From SAR202 cluster bacterium (GTDB taxonomy: Bacteria > Chloroflexota > Dehalococcoidia > Lucifugimonadales > Lucifugimonadaceae), in contig VFGZ01000055.1 in the NCBI GenBank assembly GCA_009392215.1, forward strand, positions 56,474-120,473: DNA of 64,000 nt, in the 5' to 3' direction. The notes under the pieces are model-generated. The model made no database searches and was not told where the DNA came from. It saw only the letters and a program-made list of their open reading frames with translations. Within the stretch, counting starts at the first letter, position 1; each line of letters begins with the position of its first letter. This document shows positions 1 through 9,638 of this stretch, piece after piece. Made by a program: the position numbers and the translations under genes.

Positions 1-104
1 ATGCTCGATGGCATACGGTGTTATTGAAGCAGGTATTAGTTGGAATAATTTCGAAAGTTACGTTGTTTCGTGTCGCGGCTGGGTAATTGCAAGAGGTCTT
101 TGCA

Positions 105-1337
105 TTAGTCCTTATCTTGAGTAGCCCATGCTCCAGTAGATTTTTTAGTATCGCCTGTAATGTAATTGTTCCACCATCCTGGTTGTGCTTCGGGCGAATC
201 GACATCAATTTTGAATTCGTCTATTGCCTCTGGTATCAGTTCAATCCCGAGTCCCGGCCGTCCATTAGGGAATATAGAGCCATTTCGGATATCAAACATC
301 GGTGTGATGATCTTTTCAAAAGTTTCAAACCATGTGTGTAGGCATTCTTCGCGATATAAATTTGGAATGGCTATTGAAGCTTGAAAAGAGGCTGCTATTG
401 CCACTGGGCCGAGTGCATCATGGGGACTTACCCTTATGTATTGTATTTCTGCCATTGAAGCGATGCGTCGAATCTCACTGATGCCTCCGCACCACGCAAT
501 GTCGGGCATTATGTAATCGACCAGCCTGTCGCTGAGGATTTTATCGTAGTCCCAGCGTGTAAAGTGACGCTCGCCTACGCATAGGGGGACACTCGTGTTC
601 TCACGTATTTGGCGAAGAGAGTTGTGGTTTTCCACGTGTGTTGGCTCTTCAAACCACACTAGGTCAACATGCTCTATTGCATTTGCTGCTTTTATGGCTG
701 AAGCAACGTCCATTCTTGCATGGGCGTCCACGAGTATTTCGTAGTTCGGGCCAACGGTTTCTCTTAGAGCTTCCATCCATTCAACGGCATCGGCAATCGC
801 TTTAGGTTCCATGCGTTCGACCATGTTTGCACCGTAGTATGTTTCGCCCATAGTGCGTCGATTTGGAAACGGGTCGGTTTTGATTGCTTCATAACCTGCT
901 TCAACAGTGAGCTTGGCTTCTTGTATTAAAACGTCGATGCCCTGGCCATAACTGAGGTCTCGAACATGGGTGTACAGGGGGACACTTTCGTGGACAGGAC
1001 CTCCCAGTAGGTCGTAAATAGGTGTCCCCAGAACTTTGCCTTTAATATCCCATAAGGCGATGTCTATCGCGCTAATTAAATGAGAAATATAGCCGCGTCC
1101 ATTTAAGTCCGAGTTGACATGGAAAATACGCTGCCAAATTTCTTCGATGTTCTTTGGGTCGCTTCCGATTACTAGGGGTTTTATGGCCTCTAGGCCACGT
1201 AATAGGTGTCCATTTACAGCGTAATCTGTGCATTCCCCCAGACCAGTGATTCCTTCATCTGTTTCGACTTCTACGAACAGCCATGCGAGGCCAGGAATTG
1301 GCATCACAAGGTGGCTTTTTATATCCGTAATTTTCAA
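105..1337 (-). CDS. Enolase-superfamily sugar-acid dehydratase (MR/MLE type), paralog 1
   Basis: A full-length 410-residue member of the mandelate racemase/muconate lactonizing enzyme family. The N-terminal capping domain (about 1-115) is followed by the TIM barrel. Metal ligands are visible as D204 (VDAHAR), E230 (FEEPT) and E256 (VGERHF). D279 (MPDIAW) and H306 (SPHD) form the usual His-Asp dyad, and KTDPF near 153 is the second-strand basic motif. This set fits a Mg-dependent acid-sugar dehydratase; the substrate cannot be told from the sequence. The gene starts 231 bases from the divergent YjhG-type dehydratase, so the two may share a control region. The superfamily call is secure and the dehydratase role is inferred. 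Confidence 0.88.
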   Translation of the reverse strand: MKITDIKSHLVMPIPGLAWLFVEVETDEGITGLGECTDYAVNGHLLRGLEAIKPLVIGSDPKNIEEIWQRIFHVNSDLNGRGYISHLISAIDIALWDIKGKVLGTPIYDLLGGPVHESVPLYTHVRDLSYGQGIDVLIQEAKLTVEAGYEAIKTDPFPNRRTMGETYYGANMVERMEPKAIADAVEWMEALRETVGPNYEILVDAHARMDVASAIKAANAIEHVDLVWFEEPTHVENHNSLRQIRENTSVPLCVGERHFTRWDYDKILSDRLVDYIMPDIAWCGGISEIRRIASMAEIQYIRVSPHDALGPVAIAASFQASIAIPNLYREECLHTWFETFEKIITPMFDIRNGSIFPNGRPGLGIELIPEAIDEFKIDVDSPEAQPGWWNNYITGDTKKSTGAWATQDKD

Positions 1338-1568
1338 ATTATTGAGTTCCTTGTGGTATCTGTTATTGGCGATATGGGTGGATTGTAGTCCAAGTCTTTA
1401 GGTTCCGATCTCTCTGTCTTGACTTATATCTTGCGATCGTCATTGGTACGATCACTTTTTCAATTAAAGGTTTGCGTGTAGAACAATAATGAAACGGTTC
1501 TAAGAAGTATTATTCTTTTTGTTGTGAATCTCTTTTAAATAAAAATACAAATTCGACTGGAACCAGTA
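1338..1568. promoter_or_regulatory. Divergent intergenic region between two dehydratase genes
   Basis: 231 bases separate the minus-strand enolase-family gene from the plus-strand YjhG-type gene. The right half is very AT-rich and must carry the promoters of both genes. I could not single out a convincing -35/-10 pair or a clear operator palindrome. Confidence 0.4.
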
Positions 1569-3590
1569 ATGACCTCACGAGTTTATCCTGATCATGATAC
1601 GGCCGAAGTTGCGATTGACGATATTCTTGGCATTGACGAGGATCCTGCAAACCGTGAGATCCAAACCCATGCTGATGGTCCTAAGGGGACCGTTCCATTT
1701 ACGGCTGAGTTTCTTATTGAAGAACCCAGTGGTAATCATTTTGGAATGACTCAGAATGCCGGGATGGGCTGGAATCCTTCAGAGTTGATGCGAAAGCAAT
1801 TCATTATTCTTTCAACTGTTGGTGGCGTTAAACACGAAGATGGTTCACCCATAGCGCTCGGGTTGCACACAGGTCATTTTGAATTGCGTGACATGGTTAC
1901 CGACGCTGCTGAAGAACTAAAAAAACTGAAATCTGTTCCATTCGCAGCTTTTTGTTCCGATCCTTGTGATGGCAGGACTCAAGGAACTACTGGCATGCTC
2001 GATTCACTTCCTTATCGGAATGATGCAGCTCAGGTTTTCAGGCGCATTGCCCGCTCATTGCCCACCGTGCGAGGAGTTTTGGGGGTTGCTTCCTGTGATA
2101 AGGGCTTGCCTGCAATGATGATGGCTTTGGCTGGGCTTCGCAGTCAGCCTACGGTTGTCGTTCCTGGCGGAACGACACTCAAGCCTAATGTCGGAGAGGA
2201 TACGGGTCAGATTCAATCAATTGGAGCCAGGTTTGCTCAAGGTGAAGTGACTCTTGAGTATGCACAGGATGTTGGGTGTCGATCATGCGCGTCACCCGGA
2301 GGAGGGTGTCAATTTCTTGGGACCGCTGGTACTTCACAGGTTGTTGCTGAGGCGCTGGGTCTTGCAATAACCCATTCCGCCCTTTCACCAAGTGGAACTC
2401 CTGCCTGGCATGACATTGCACGTCGTTCTGCACGTGCCTTAGTGATGATGGAACATCGCGGAGTAACTTCTAGAGATATTTTGGTAGACGCTGCTTTTGA
2501 GAATGCGATGGCGGTTCATGCTGCTTGCGGAGGTTCCACAAACCTGTTGTTGCACATGCCAGCGATTGCCCATGCCGCCGGGCGAAAGCGTATGACTGTC
2601 GAAGACTGGAACAGAGTCAATTTAGATGTTCCCAGATTGGTTGATGTTTTACCGAACGGACCAGTTGGGCATCCTACTACCCAGCTGTATGCTGCAGGTG
2701 GTGTTCCAGAGGTGATGTTGCACCTGCGCAGTTTGGGTCTTATAAACACGGATGTTCTTACTGCTACAGGTCAGACACTTGATGAGAACCTTGATTGGTG
2801 GGAAGACTCTGAGCGACGCCATGATGTCCGAAAATACCTCAAAGACGTTGACGGTGTAAATCCCGAGGACGTCATCATGTCGCCGGATCGTGCAAGTGAA
2901 AAGAAACTTACCAGTACCGTGACATTCCCCAGAGGCAACATTGCACCCGAAGGTTCTGTAATTAAAAGTACTGCAATAGATCCTTCAGTTGTCGACAGTG
3001 ACGGCGTGTATAGAAAAGTTGGTCCTGCTCGAGTATTTCGATCAGAGCGTGCTGCGATGGGTGCGATTAAGTCTAGAGATGACGAACATAAAATTAAGGC
3101 AGGTGACATCATGATCGTCACATGCGGCGGCCCTCTTGGAACGGGTATGGAGGAGGTGTATCAGTTGACAGCCGCGCTCAAACATCTTTCATATGGTAAA
3201 CACGTAGCGCTGATAACCGATGCAAGATTTTCTGGGGTATCAACAGGAGCCTGTATTGGTCATGTGGGCCCAGAAGCACTTGCAGGAGGTCCGATTGGCC
3301 GCGTAAGAGACGGGGATCTGATCGAAATTAACATAGATCGAAAAGACCTGTCAGGTTCACTTAACCTCATTGGGAACAGTGGTGAAAATAAAGGTGTTGA
3401 TTGGGGTACTGACGAGCTAGAAAGACGATCTACCCCAAGTGACTTAGCACCGCATCCGCAGTTGCCTGACGACTCTCGCTTGTGGGCTGCCCTTCAATCT
3501 GCGAGCGGAGGGACATGGGGAGGATGTGTTTTTGATGTGGACTCTATAGTCGAGACGATCGAAGCGGGGAAGAAAGCTTTAGGGCGTTAG
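1569..3590 (+). CDS. yjhG: YjhG/YagF-family aldonate dehydratase (IlvD/Edd superfamily)
   Basis: This 673-residue protein matches E. coli YjhG (D-xylonate dehydratase) along its whole length, including the distinctive N-terminal block ([17 protein letters not shown]). The three Fe-S cluster cysteines of the IlvD/Edd superfamily are present: C133 ([14 protein letters not shown]), C176 (ASCDKGLPA) and C247 ([13 protein letters not shown]). KSTAIDPS and [20 protein letters not shown] follow in the C-terminal half. The family removes water from an aldonate to give a 2-keto-3-deoxy acid. The length slightly exceeds E. coli YjhG (about 655) because of an N-terminal extension. The stop abuts the stop of the convergent amidohydrolase with no gap. 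Whether the substrate is xylonate or another aldonate is uncertain. Confidence 0.92.
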   Translation: MTSRVYPDHDTAEVAIDDILGIDEDPANREIQTHADGPKGTVPFTAEFLIEEPSGNHFGMTQNAGMGWNPSELMRKQFIILSTVGGVKHEDGSPIALGLHTGHFELRDMVTDAAEELKKLKSVPFAAFCSDPCDGRTQGTTGMLDSLPYRNDAAQVFRRIARSLPTVRGVLGVASCDKGLPAMMMALAGLRSQPTVVVPGGTTLKPNVGEDTGQIQSIGARFAQGEVTLEYAQDVGCRSCASPGGGCQFLGTAGTSQVVAEALGLAITHSALSPSGTPAWHDIARRSARALVMMEHRGVTSRDILVDAAFENAMAVHAACGGSTNLLLHMPAIAHAAGRKRMTVEDWNRVNLDVPRLVDVLPNGPVGHPTTQLYAAGGVPEVMLHLRSLGLINTDVLTATGQTLDENLDWWEDSERRHDVRKYLKDVDGVNPEDVIMSPDRASEKKLTSTVTFPRGNIAPEGSVIKSTAIDPSVVDSDGVYRKVGPARVFRSERAAMGAIKSRDDEHKIKAGDIMIVTCGGPLGTGMEEVYQLTAALKHLSYGKHVALITDARFSGVSTGACIGHVGPEALAGGPIGRVRDGDLIEINIDRKDLSGSLNLIGNSGENKGVDWGTDELERRSTPSDLAPHPQLPDDSRLWAALQSASGGTWGGCVFDVDSIVETIEAGKKALGR

Positions 3591-4850
3591 CTAAACTAGA
3601 ACCCTGTCATTTAACTTGATGACCTGACCTGACTTCACGACTGTCGAGGCGCAGTCCATATCACGTATCGCTTTAGACGGATCACCTGTGAATACCGCTA
3701 TGTCGGCGACGTATCCTTTTTTAAGTTTTCCGACTTCTTTGTTTACACCCAGAGCTTCTGCAGTTCCTGCTGTATTAGCATGTATTGCTTTCCAGTTAGA
3801 CCATCCAAGAGTTTCAACGAAAGCCCAGGCATTTGCGCATGATCGATCGTGGGTGCCGTATGGCATACCCATGTCGAGGCCGGTTGTGAACCTGACACCT
3901 GCGTCATGCATTTTATTTAGTGTTTCGATATGTTCGTGCTCTTCAACGACTGTACTGGAAACAGACCAATGTGGATCACTTGGTCCCGGCTCACCTCTTT
4001 CCTTAGCTTCTTGCCCCAATAGATGGTGTCCGATGGTTGGGTCTACCCATTGGCCGTTATCGACCATTTGGTCAACAGTTAATGGGTCGTAATCTAATCC
4101 TTTTGTGGGATCTGAGTGATACCACCGTGAATGAATGAGGTGATCTACACCTGCTTCGACGACATTTTTGACCCCTTGAGCGGAGAGGGTATGAGTGGCA
4201 ATAGGAATATTTACCCTGTGTGCCTCTTCAACAGCGGCTTTTAAAGCATCAACGGAATATTGTGGTTGCCTTGGGTTTGCTGTTGGCGTGAACATTCCTC
4301 CTGTTGCCATCATTTTGATTACGTTTGCGCCAAGTTTCACCTGTGTTCGAACTGCTTGTCGCACTTGATCTTCTGTATCAGCTTCAGTACCGAAGAACCA
4401 ACAGTGTCCGGCTGTAATAGTGATGGGGGTGCCGGCCAGCAATAATCTTGGTCCCGGAACATGACCATTGTTAATCATCTCTCGGACCGGGAATGCAACT
4501 TCGTTTCGCGATCCTAGATCGCGAATAGTAGTAACGCCTGCAAGCACCGCTTTACGCATGTTGTTAGTGGCTCGAATTGTTAACTGCTGGACGTTTTCAG
4601 TTAACGCGAGTGTTTGTGCCTCTGGTGTCGCGCTGCAGTGCATGTGCGAATGCGCATCAATAAGTCCCGGTAGAATCGATTGATTTCCGAGATCGTGAAC
4701 TTCGTACGATTCGTTGGCGCCAGTAATACTAGACGTTGGTTCGACGGCGGTGATAATACCGTTTTCAACTACTATTGCGTGATCATCTAGCCATGCTGAA
4801 ACATTTTCATTTGCTACACGCTTGGCTTTGAAAATACTTTTTTTCGTCAT
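3591..4850 (-). CDS. Metal-dependent amidohydrolase (imidazolonepropionase/prolidase-like)
   Basis: A 419-residue amidohydrolase-superfamily protein. It has a small beta-sandwich at the N-terminus and the metal-binding motif DAHSHMH (H67, H69). A Lys in the NVIKMMATGG segment is the likely bridging residue, further His residues lie in IATHT and DHLIHS, and the catalytic Asp is probably in TTGLDMG. The block AGVTTIRDLGS and the C-terminal GYVADIAVFTGDP are typical of the imidazolonepropionase-like and Xaa-Pro-dipeptidase-like branch. There is no signal peptide, so it is cytosolic. It lies downstream of the MBL-fold hydrolase on the same strand with a 222-base gap. The substrate is unknown. Confidence 0.85.
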   Translation of the reverse strand: MTKKSIFKAKRVANENVSAWLDDHAIVVENGIITAVEPTSSITGANESYEVHDLGNQSILPGLIDAHSHMHCSATPEAQTLALTENVQQLTIRATNNMRKAVLAGVTTIRDLGSRNEVAFPVREMINNGHVPGPRLLLAGTPITITAGHCWFFGTEADTEDQVRQAVRTQVKLGANVIKMMATGGMFTPTANPRQPQYSVDALKAAVEEAHRVNIPIATHTLSAQGVKNVVEAGVDHLIHSRWYHSDPTKGLDYDPLTVDQMVDNGQWVDPTIGHHLLGQEAKERGEPGPSDPHWSVSSTVVEEHEHIETLNKMHDAGVRFTTGLDMGMPYGTHDRSCANAWAFVETLGWSNWKAIHANTAGTAEALGVNKEVGKLKKGYVADIAVFTGDPSKAIRDMDCASTVVKSGQVIKLNDRVLV

Positions 4851-5072
4851 AAGTTTTCTTAGTGATTTCGTTGTTGAGGGGTAATGATTTTTTGTTCTGC
4901 TTCTGTATACCGTAAATAATTACTAACCGCATGCAGCGGACAATAATTTATGCACTTTTCTTTTTATGTGCAATAAAAATTGTTATTGATTGATGCGTTA
5001 TAACGATAGCTACGGTATGAATTGGTAATTGTTGTTTGTGGATTGAACTTTTATAGATCAAGCATTCGGCTA

Positions 5073-5936
5073 TTACAACGCTTGCCAATATCTTCGACCG
5101 TTCCACCGTATTAAAGTGCCCCATCCGGGGTAACTCAGATGGCTTCCAAGAACAATGGCATTCTCTTTTTCCGCTTGATCAAGGATAGTATTGCGGGCTT
5201 CAACCCCCATTTCCGCATTCCAATCAGGAGTGTAACGGTATGCAGTTTCAGTTGCCTGCATTGGTGAGCCGAGTATGTCGCCTACAAGTAATGCGCGTTT
5301 GTTGTTGGAGGCGATTAACAGGCTCATGTGACCGGGAGTGTGCCCTGGCGTTGGGAATGCGGTAATCCCTGGAGCCAGTTCTGTCTCGCCGTCCATCAGA
5401 TCCAGTACACCTTGTTCCTTGAGTGGCATTACGCTTCTATTTGTCGTTTTGCTTACTAAAGGGTCATTCAGCAGTTCCTTGCTGGTGAAATGATTCCAAT
5501 CGGCTTCATGAACCCGATAGCGTGCGTTAGGAAAGGTGACTGGTCTTTCTGGGAGGTCCTCGCGCAGGTTCCATCCGACATGATCGCCGTGTAAGTGGGT
5601 GAGAAAAACGGTGTTGATTGTGTCCAGCCCTATATCATTTCTTTCGAAGTCTTTAATTAATTCTCCGGGAGCTGGATATCCGATCATGTCGCCATGCGGT
5701 CCATAGCCTGAATCTGCTACTACTCGCTGGTCGTTTGAAGTTAAAACAAAAGATCCTAGGTTGTTTCGAAAATACTGACCTTCAAAGTACTCAGGGAATC
5801 GGTCGTGAAATGGTGACCATGCCTCTAGTGGAGTTTCGGGGAATAAGATTCTGGGATCGAACGTGATACTGCCGTCGGTGAGTCCTGTTATGTGGACATC
5901 GCCTATTTGGAGTGTGTTGCGAGAAGATGCTGGCAT
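5073..5936 (-). CDS. MBL-fold metallohydrolase
   Basis: A 287-residue metallo-beta-lactamase-fold hydrolase. The zinc signature HLHGDH is at 114-119, a further His lies in PTPGHTPGHMSLLI, and an Asp ligand in LLVGDILGSP. The overall layout, with an N-terminal strand region that includes VADSGYG, resembles the AHL-lactonase/AttM-type branch that opens lactones or cleaves esters. It has no signal peptide. Given the sugar-acid dehydratases nearby, a lactonase role is reasonable, but this is inference. Confidence 0.85.
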   Translation of the reverse strand: MPASSRNTLQIGDVHITGLTDGSITFDPRILFPETPLEAWSPFHDRFPEYFEGQYFRNNLGSFVLTSNDQRVVADSGYGPHGDMIGYPAPGELIKDFERNDIGLDTINTVFLTHLHGDHVGWNLREDLPERPVTFPNARYRVHEADWNHFTSKELLNDPLVSKTTNRSVMPLKEQGVLDLMDGETELAPGITAFPTPGHTPGHMSLLIASNNKRALLVGDILGSPMQATETAYRYTPDWNAEMGVEARNTILDQAEKENAIVLGSHLSYPGWGTLIRWNGRRYWQAL

Positions 5937-6040
5937 TTTGAGTTGAGCTTTAACATTTTTTATTAGGTTAAGTAAGTTCTACACTTTTTTACCATTGAGC
6001 TCAACAAGAGGTTTCTGGTAGCTGGTGAGGAATTAATATA

Positions 6041-6069
6041 AAAGCCCTCGGTGATAAACCGAGGGCTTT
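6041..6069 (-). terminator. Intrinsic terminator after tRNA-Asp
   Basis: A perfect 12-bp stem (left arm 6041-6052, right arm 6058-6069) with a 5-base loop. Read on the minus strand, it ends in a short run of T followed by an AT-rich stretch. It lies 14 bases beyond the encoded CCA of tRNA-Asp and should end that transcript. Confidence 0.8.
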
Positions 6070-6082
6070 CATTGTGTTTGCT

Positions 6083-6159
6083 TGGCGATCCCGAGCAGAT
6101 TCGAACTGCCGATCTCCTCCTTGACAGGGAGGCGTGTTAGGCCGCTACACCACGGGACC
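6083..6159 (-). tRNA. tRNA-Asp (GUC), CCA encoded
   Basis: A complete cloverleaf on the minus strand. The acceptor stem GGTCCCG pairs with CGGGATC (one G-U), the anticodon stem CCTCC/GGAGG encloses loop CTGTCAA with anticodon GTC, and the T loop is TTCGAAT. Discriminator G is followed by an encoded CCA at 6083-6085. It is expressed alone, with a terminator immediately downstream. Confidence 0.96.
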
Positions 6160-6186
6160 TTGTCGCAGAATTAACCGCTGACATTG

Positions 6187-6216
6187 AGAGTACGGCTCGG
6201 ACCCAAGGTCAGTCAA
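6187..6216 (-). promoter_or_regulatory. Putative sigma-70 promoter of tRNA-Asp
   Basis: On the minus strand, TTGACT (complement of 6211-6216) and TACTCT (complement of 6187-6192) are 18 bases apart. The -10 ends 27 bases before the mature tRNA. The -35 is close to consensus and the -10 is weaker. The assignment is by position and consensus only. Confidence 0.45.
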
Positions 6217-6259
6217 CAGTCTGCAAGGGTCTGGTAACCATAATCCGGAGATCAAGTGA

Positions 6260-6517
6260 TTATCCGTAATTACACCCAATACCTTTGTAGCCGATCTCCA
6301 CTTCACCTTCGGCCGTAACCATTACCGGTGTGATTTTATCGCCGCCTGAAAGTCGTTCTACTTCTGTCCATTGTTCGGGTTGTTTTGAGACGTCTATCTC
6401 GCGGTAGGCGATATTGTCCTTTGTCAGATCTTCTTTAAGTAAGTCGCAATAGCCACATGTGGGATGCGTGTAAACGGTGGCGAGGCCATCGGCTGCTGGA
6501 GGTTCAGTTTTAGGCAT
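6260..6517 (-). CDS. Glutaredoxin-family protein
   Basis: A compact 85-residue thioredoxin-fold protein with the dithiol active site PTCGYC (C21, C24), a cis-Pro region ITPVMV and a C-terminal GYKGIGCNYG. It resembles glutaredoxin/mycoredoxin-like proteins that reduce mixed disulfides. It is the last gene of the minus-strand run copA, YHS protein, glutaredoxin, with gaps of about 85 and 97 bases. The context suggests thiol or copper homeostasis, but that is inferred. Confidence 0.8.
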   Translation of the reverse strand: MPKTEPPAADGLATVYTHPTCGYCDLLKEDLTKDNIAYREIDVSKQPEQWTEVERLSGGDKITPVMVTAEGEVEIGYKGIGCNYG

Positions 6518-6614
6518 TTATATTCCTGATTTGATGTTTTTGAAATTGTTTCTAATTTAGATTCTGTACATCGTGATCGTGATTGCATAGGTGTATGAAA
6601 AATCTCTGGATAGT

Positions 6615-6815
6615 CTACATCTCGATCGATTTGTCTCCTGAGATGTAGCCTTGGGGATCTTCTTCAAACGCAACGCGGCATCCAGGACCACAGAAGTAAT
6701 AGGCGTTACATTGAAAAGTAGCCGTTCCACCTGGCGGGCTATCAGTGTTGACCTTCATGTTGCATACAGGGTCAATCGCGATTTCGGATTTTATTCTTAG
6801 AAATGGAATTTTCAC
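6615..6815 (-). CDS. YHS-domain small protein, likely copper-associated
   Basis: A 66-residue YHS-domain protein. It has DPVCNMKV (C18), then C36 and FCGPGCRVAF (C42, C46), followed by a short acidic tail. YHS domains often sit next to, or fused to, copper P-type ATPases and bind metal through these cysteines. The gene lies 85 bases downstream of copA on the same strand, which supports a metal-handling role. The domain call is firm; the metal bound is inferred. Confidence 0.82.
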   Translation of the reverse strand: MKIPFLRIKSEIAIDPVCNMKVNTDSPPGGTATFQCNAYYFCGPGCRVAFEEDPQGYISGDKSIEM

Positions 6816-6900
6816 GGTAGTTTTAGAATTATATGTTCGTTCATCTGTCAGATTTAAGTCTTGGGATCAAATTTTTAATTGAAGTAGCGGTGGTTGCTGG

Positions 6901-9270
6901 TTATGACCGTCCGGGAATTTGAAGGCCTAATCGTAATGAGTTGCCGACAACGGTTAATGAGCTTAAAGCCATTATGCCGGCGGCAACGATAGGATTTAGG
7001 AATCCAAAGTGCCCGATGATGGGATGCAAAAATCCAGGTGCGGTTCCATCACTGAATAATGGATAGAGGATTCCAGCAGCGATAGGAATAAACAGGATGT
7101 TGTAGAAGAAGGCCCAGAATAGGTTCTGCTTGATGTTTCTCATAGTGCTACGGCTTAGATGTATTAAATCATCGACGAATGTTAAATCTCCTGAAGTAAT
7201 CGTTACATCAGCAGCTTCAATTGCTATATCCGTTCCCGTGCCGATCGCTACACCTACATTTGCTGTTGCTAATGCTGCTGCATCATTAATCCCATCGCCA
7301 ATCATTGCGACGGTCTTTCCACTTTCTTGCAATGTAGTTATAGCCCGCGTTTTCCCTTCGGGGAGAACACCAGCGATTACTTCCTTGATACCGACGGATT
7401 TGGAGACCTTTTCGGCTGAATGTTTATTATCTCCACTGAGCATCACTGTACTTATGCCGCGTGCGTGGAGCTTTTCTATGACCTCTGCGGCTTCTGGCTT
7501 TATTGCATCAGATATGCCGAAGAATCCGATTACCTCTTCATCTTTTGAAACCCACAAAACGGTATTGCTTGATTCGGCTATGGCAATATTTGCTTCGCGC
7601 AGCTTGTCATCGACCATTGTTTTTTTAAGTATGAATGCCGCGTTGCCAATAGTTATGATCGATCCTTCAACGGTTGCTGATATACCTTGACCTGGTTTAA
7701 CTTTCACATTGGTCGAATCTGGTATTTGAAGGTTTTTTGTTCTGGCCTCAGCAAGTATGGCAGATGCCATCGGGTGTTCCGAGTTTACTTCAACAGCCGC
7801 AGCAAAACAGAGCAGGTCATTTTCTTCAACTCCAAATGTATTGATGCTAGAAACCGATGGCTTACCTTCGGTGATCGTGCCTGTTTTATCGAAGATAACG
7901 GTATCAATCTTGTGTGTCCGTTGTAACGCGTCAGCATTTCGAATCAGGAGACCTTTCGATGCCCCACGTCCCATACCAACAACGATGGCTGTTGGGGTAG
8001 CGAGTCCAAGTGCGCAGGGGCATGCGATGATCAGAACTGCAACTGCCATCAATAGGGCGTTGACCATAGCAGGGTTTGGAGCCATGAATGACCAAGTCGC
8101 AAAAACGATTGCAGCGATCACCATGACAACTGGTACGAAACGAGCTGTTATCTGATCAACAAGATGTTCAATAGGAGCCCTTGAAGATTGGGCCTTTTGA
8201 ACCATTCTTACAATTCCTGCCAGTACGGTATCGTTACCGACCTCAGACGCTCTGAAACTAACTGATCCGATCCCGTTTATTGTTCCTGTATAGAGCTTGT
8301 CGCCAGCCTGTTTTTCGATCGGGAATGGTTCGCCTGTCAACATTGATTCGTCTGTTGCAGTCGTCCCTTCAATAACAATGCCGTCCACTGGTACTCTTTC
8401 TCCGGGGCGAAGCGTAATACAATCTCCTTGGACTACGTCAGAGATATCAGTTTCGACATTAATTCCGTTCTTTGATACCAGAGCGGATGCAGGTTGTAAG
8501 TTCATTAACTGCTTGATACTGTCCGAGGTTTTCAAACGAGCGCGTGACTCGAGCCATCGTCCCATAAGAACCAGACCGATGATTGCAGCAGCAACATCGA
8601 AATGTGTACCGGTTGAGTGATTCCCGCCTATGGCGACACTGGTGAACACTAATGATTCTTCGAACAGTGGCCGGAGGATTGTTACGGCGACGCTGTAAAA
8701 ATAGGCTGCAGACGTTCCTATCACTATAAGCGTGTTCATGTTTGAAGTGCCAAGTCGCGCTGCTGACCAAGCAGAGCGGTAGAACTGTGAACCAGCCCAG
8801 AACTGGACAGGAGATGCCAGAATCAATGCGAAAATATTAGTGGTAGTTGGCGTTAAGTTTGAAAGCCAATTGCTTGATGAGTAGTTCATGACAATCATTA
8901 ACATTGCGGCTACGCTGATGCTAATCATCATTTTATTTCGGGTTTGTGTAATTTCCGCTGAGCGGATTTCTTCATCCTCATCAATAAATATTGAGGTATT
9001 TTCGTCGGCAAACTTTCGAACAGAATAGCCGGCGCTAGCTAACGCTTCTCGAAGATTAGCCTTTGTAGAACTGCCTAGTGTGTACTCAACGGTTGCAGTT
9101 TCCATTCCGAGGCTAACTTGGGAATCAATAACTTCTGGCAACTTGTTAAGTGCGTTTGTCACATGGTGGACACAGGCAGCGCACGTCATTCCGCTGACAC
9201 TGAATGTGAGGGTTGAAATCTGTTTTTCGACTTTTCTAGGCGAAGATGATTTGGTATTTCCGTCCAACAA
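6901..9270 (-). CDS. copA: Copper-translocating P1B-type ATPase
   Basis: A 789-residue heavy-metal ATPase. An N-terminal HMA domain carries GMTCAAC (C30, C33). Membrane segments begin near 115. The actuator TGE is at 312-314, the membrane metal site CPC at 417-419, the phosphorylation motif DKTGT at 461-465, the HP motif at 499-500 and GDGIND at 658-663. CPC together with a CxxC HMA domain indicates a Cu(I) exporter (CopA class). It is the first gene of a minus-strand run with a YHS protein and a glutaredoxin. About 400 bases separate it from rpoB, which diverges from it. Confidence 0.94.
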   Translation of the reverse strand: MLDGNTKSSSPRKVEKQISTLTFSVSGMTCAACVHHVTNALNKLPEVIDSQVSLGMETATVEYTLGSSTKANLREALASAGYSVRKFADENTSIFIDEDEEIRSAEITQTRNKMMISISVAAMLMIVMNYSSSNWLSNLTPTTTNIFALILASPVQFWAGSQFYRSAWSAARLGTSNMNTLIVIGTSAAYFYSVAVTILRPLFEESLVFTSVAIGGNHSTGTHFDVAAAIIGLVLMGRWLESRARLKTSDSIKQLMNLQPASALVSKNGINVETDISDVVQGDCITLRPGERVPVDGIVIEGTTATDESMLTGEPFPIEKQAGDKLYTGTINGIGSVSFRASEVGNDTVLAGIVRMVQKAQSSRAPIEHLVDQITARFVPVVMVIAAIVFATWSFMAPNPAMVNALLMAVAVLIIACPCALGLATPTAIVVGMGRGASKGLLIRNADALQRTHKIDTVIFDKTGTITEGKPSVSSINTFGVEENDLLCFAAAVEVNSEHPMASAILAEARTKNLQIPDSTNVKVKPGQGISATVEGSIITIGNAAFILKKTMVDDKLREANIAIAESSNTVLWVSKDEEVIGFFGISDAIKPEAAEVIEKLHARGISTVMLSGDNKHSAEKVSKSVGIKEVIAGVLPEGKTRAITTLQESGKTVAMIGDGINDAAALATANVGVAIGTGTDIAIEAADVTITSGDLTFVDDLIHLSRSTMRNIKQNLFWAFFYNILFIPIAAGILYPLFSDGTAPGFLHPIIGHFGFLNPIVAAGIMALSSLTVVGNSLRLGLQIPGRS

Positions 9271-9462
9271 ATTTCTATAGTCCCGCCAGTTAAATCACTA
9301 TGTGTTTGTAGTGTTTGTAATCGCCATTCCTAATCTTGTCTAGTCTGCAAGTTTGAAAATCGTTTCGATAAACGTACTCCATACCTTTGAAACATTCAAA
9401 TGTTGCTCAAAGTTAAGGCTATTGATCAGTTGATGTAATCTGAAAGTGTTAGTGTGAGCATA

Positions 9463-9492
9463 TTGACATCAAGGTAGGGGTACGCCTAAAAT
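9463..9492 (+). promoter_or_regulatory. Promoter of the rpoB-rpoC operon
   Basis: A perfect -35 TTGACA (9463-9468) and a -10 TAAAAT (9487-9492) are separated by 18 bases. Transcription would start near 9499, giving a leader of about 170 bases. This is the best sigma-70 consensus I see in the window. Confidence 0.65.
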
Positions 9493-9562
9493 TCGAGGTC
9501 GTCCAAGAAATGTCCATCTTCTTTCGTTTCGATCTGTTTCATAATTTTTAATCACTAAACTA

Positions 9563-9602
9563 CCCAAAGCACGCATGGATTTATATCCGTGGGTACTTTG
9601 GG
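9563..9602 (+). promoter_or_regulatory. rpoB leader stem-loop 1
   Basis: An 18-position stem (9563-9580 with 9585-9602) closes a 4-base loop. It has one C-A and one G-G mismatch and one G-U pair. No T-run follows, so it is not a simple terminator. It is directly followed by a second stem-loop. Confidence 0.6.
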
Positions 9603-9603
9603 C

Positions 9604-9638
9604 TTCGCGCGTTGCGTTGTTCAGAACGCACGCGCGAA
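9604..9638 (+). promoter_or_regulatory. rpoB leader stem-loop 2
   Basis: A GC-rich stem (TTCGCGCG with CGCGCGAA, then TGCGTT with AACGCA, one bulged T) closes a 6-base loop. It lies one base after stem-loop 1 and 22 bases before the rpoB Shine-Dalgarno. It may serve RNA processing, stability or translational control of rpoBC; the function is unknown. Confidence 0.6.

Noticed and set aside
2..124. An open frame at the left edge that could be the end of an upstream gene
   Set aside because: It is only 40 codons, has no recognisable sequence and overlaps the end of the enolase-family gene; it cannot be supported from the window.
7130..8155. Long plus-strand open frames across copA
   Set aside because: They are antisense to clear P-type ATPase motifs and have no start signals or family features.
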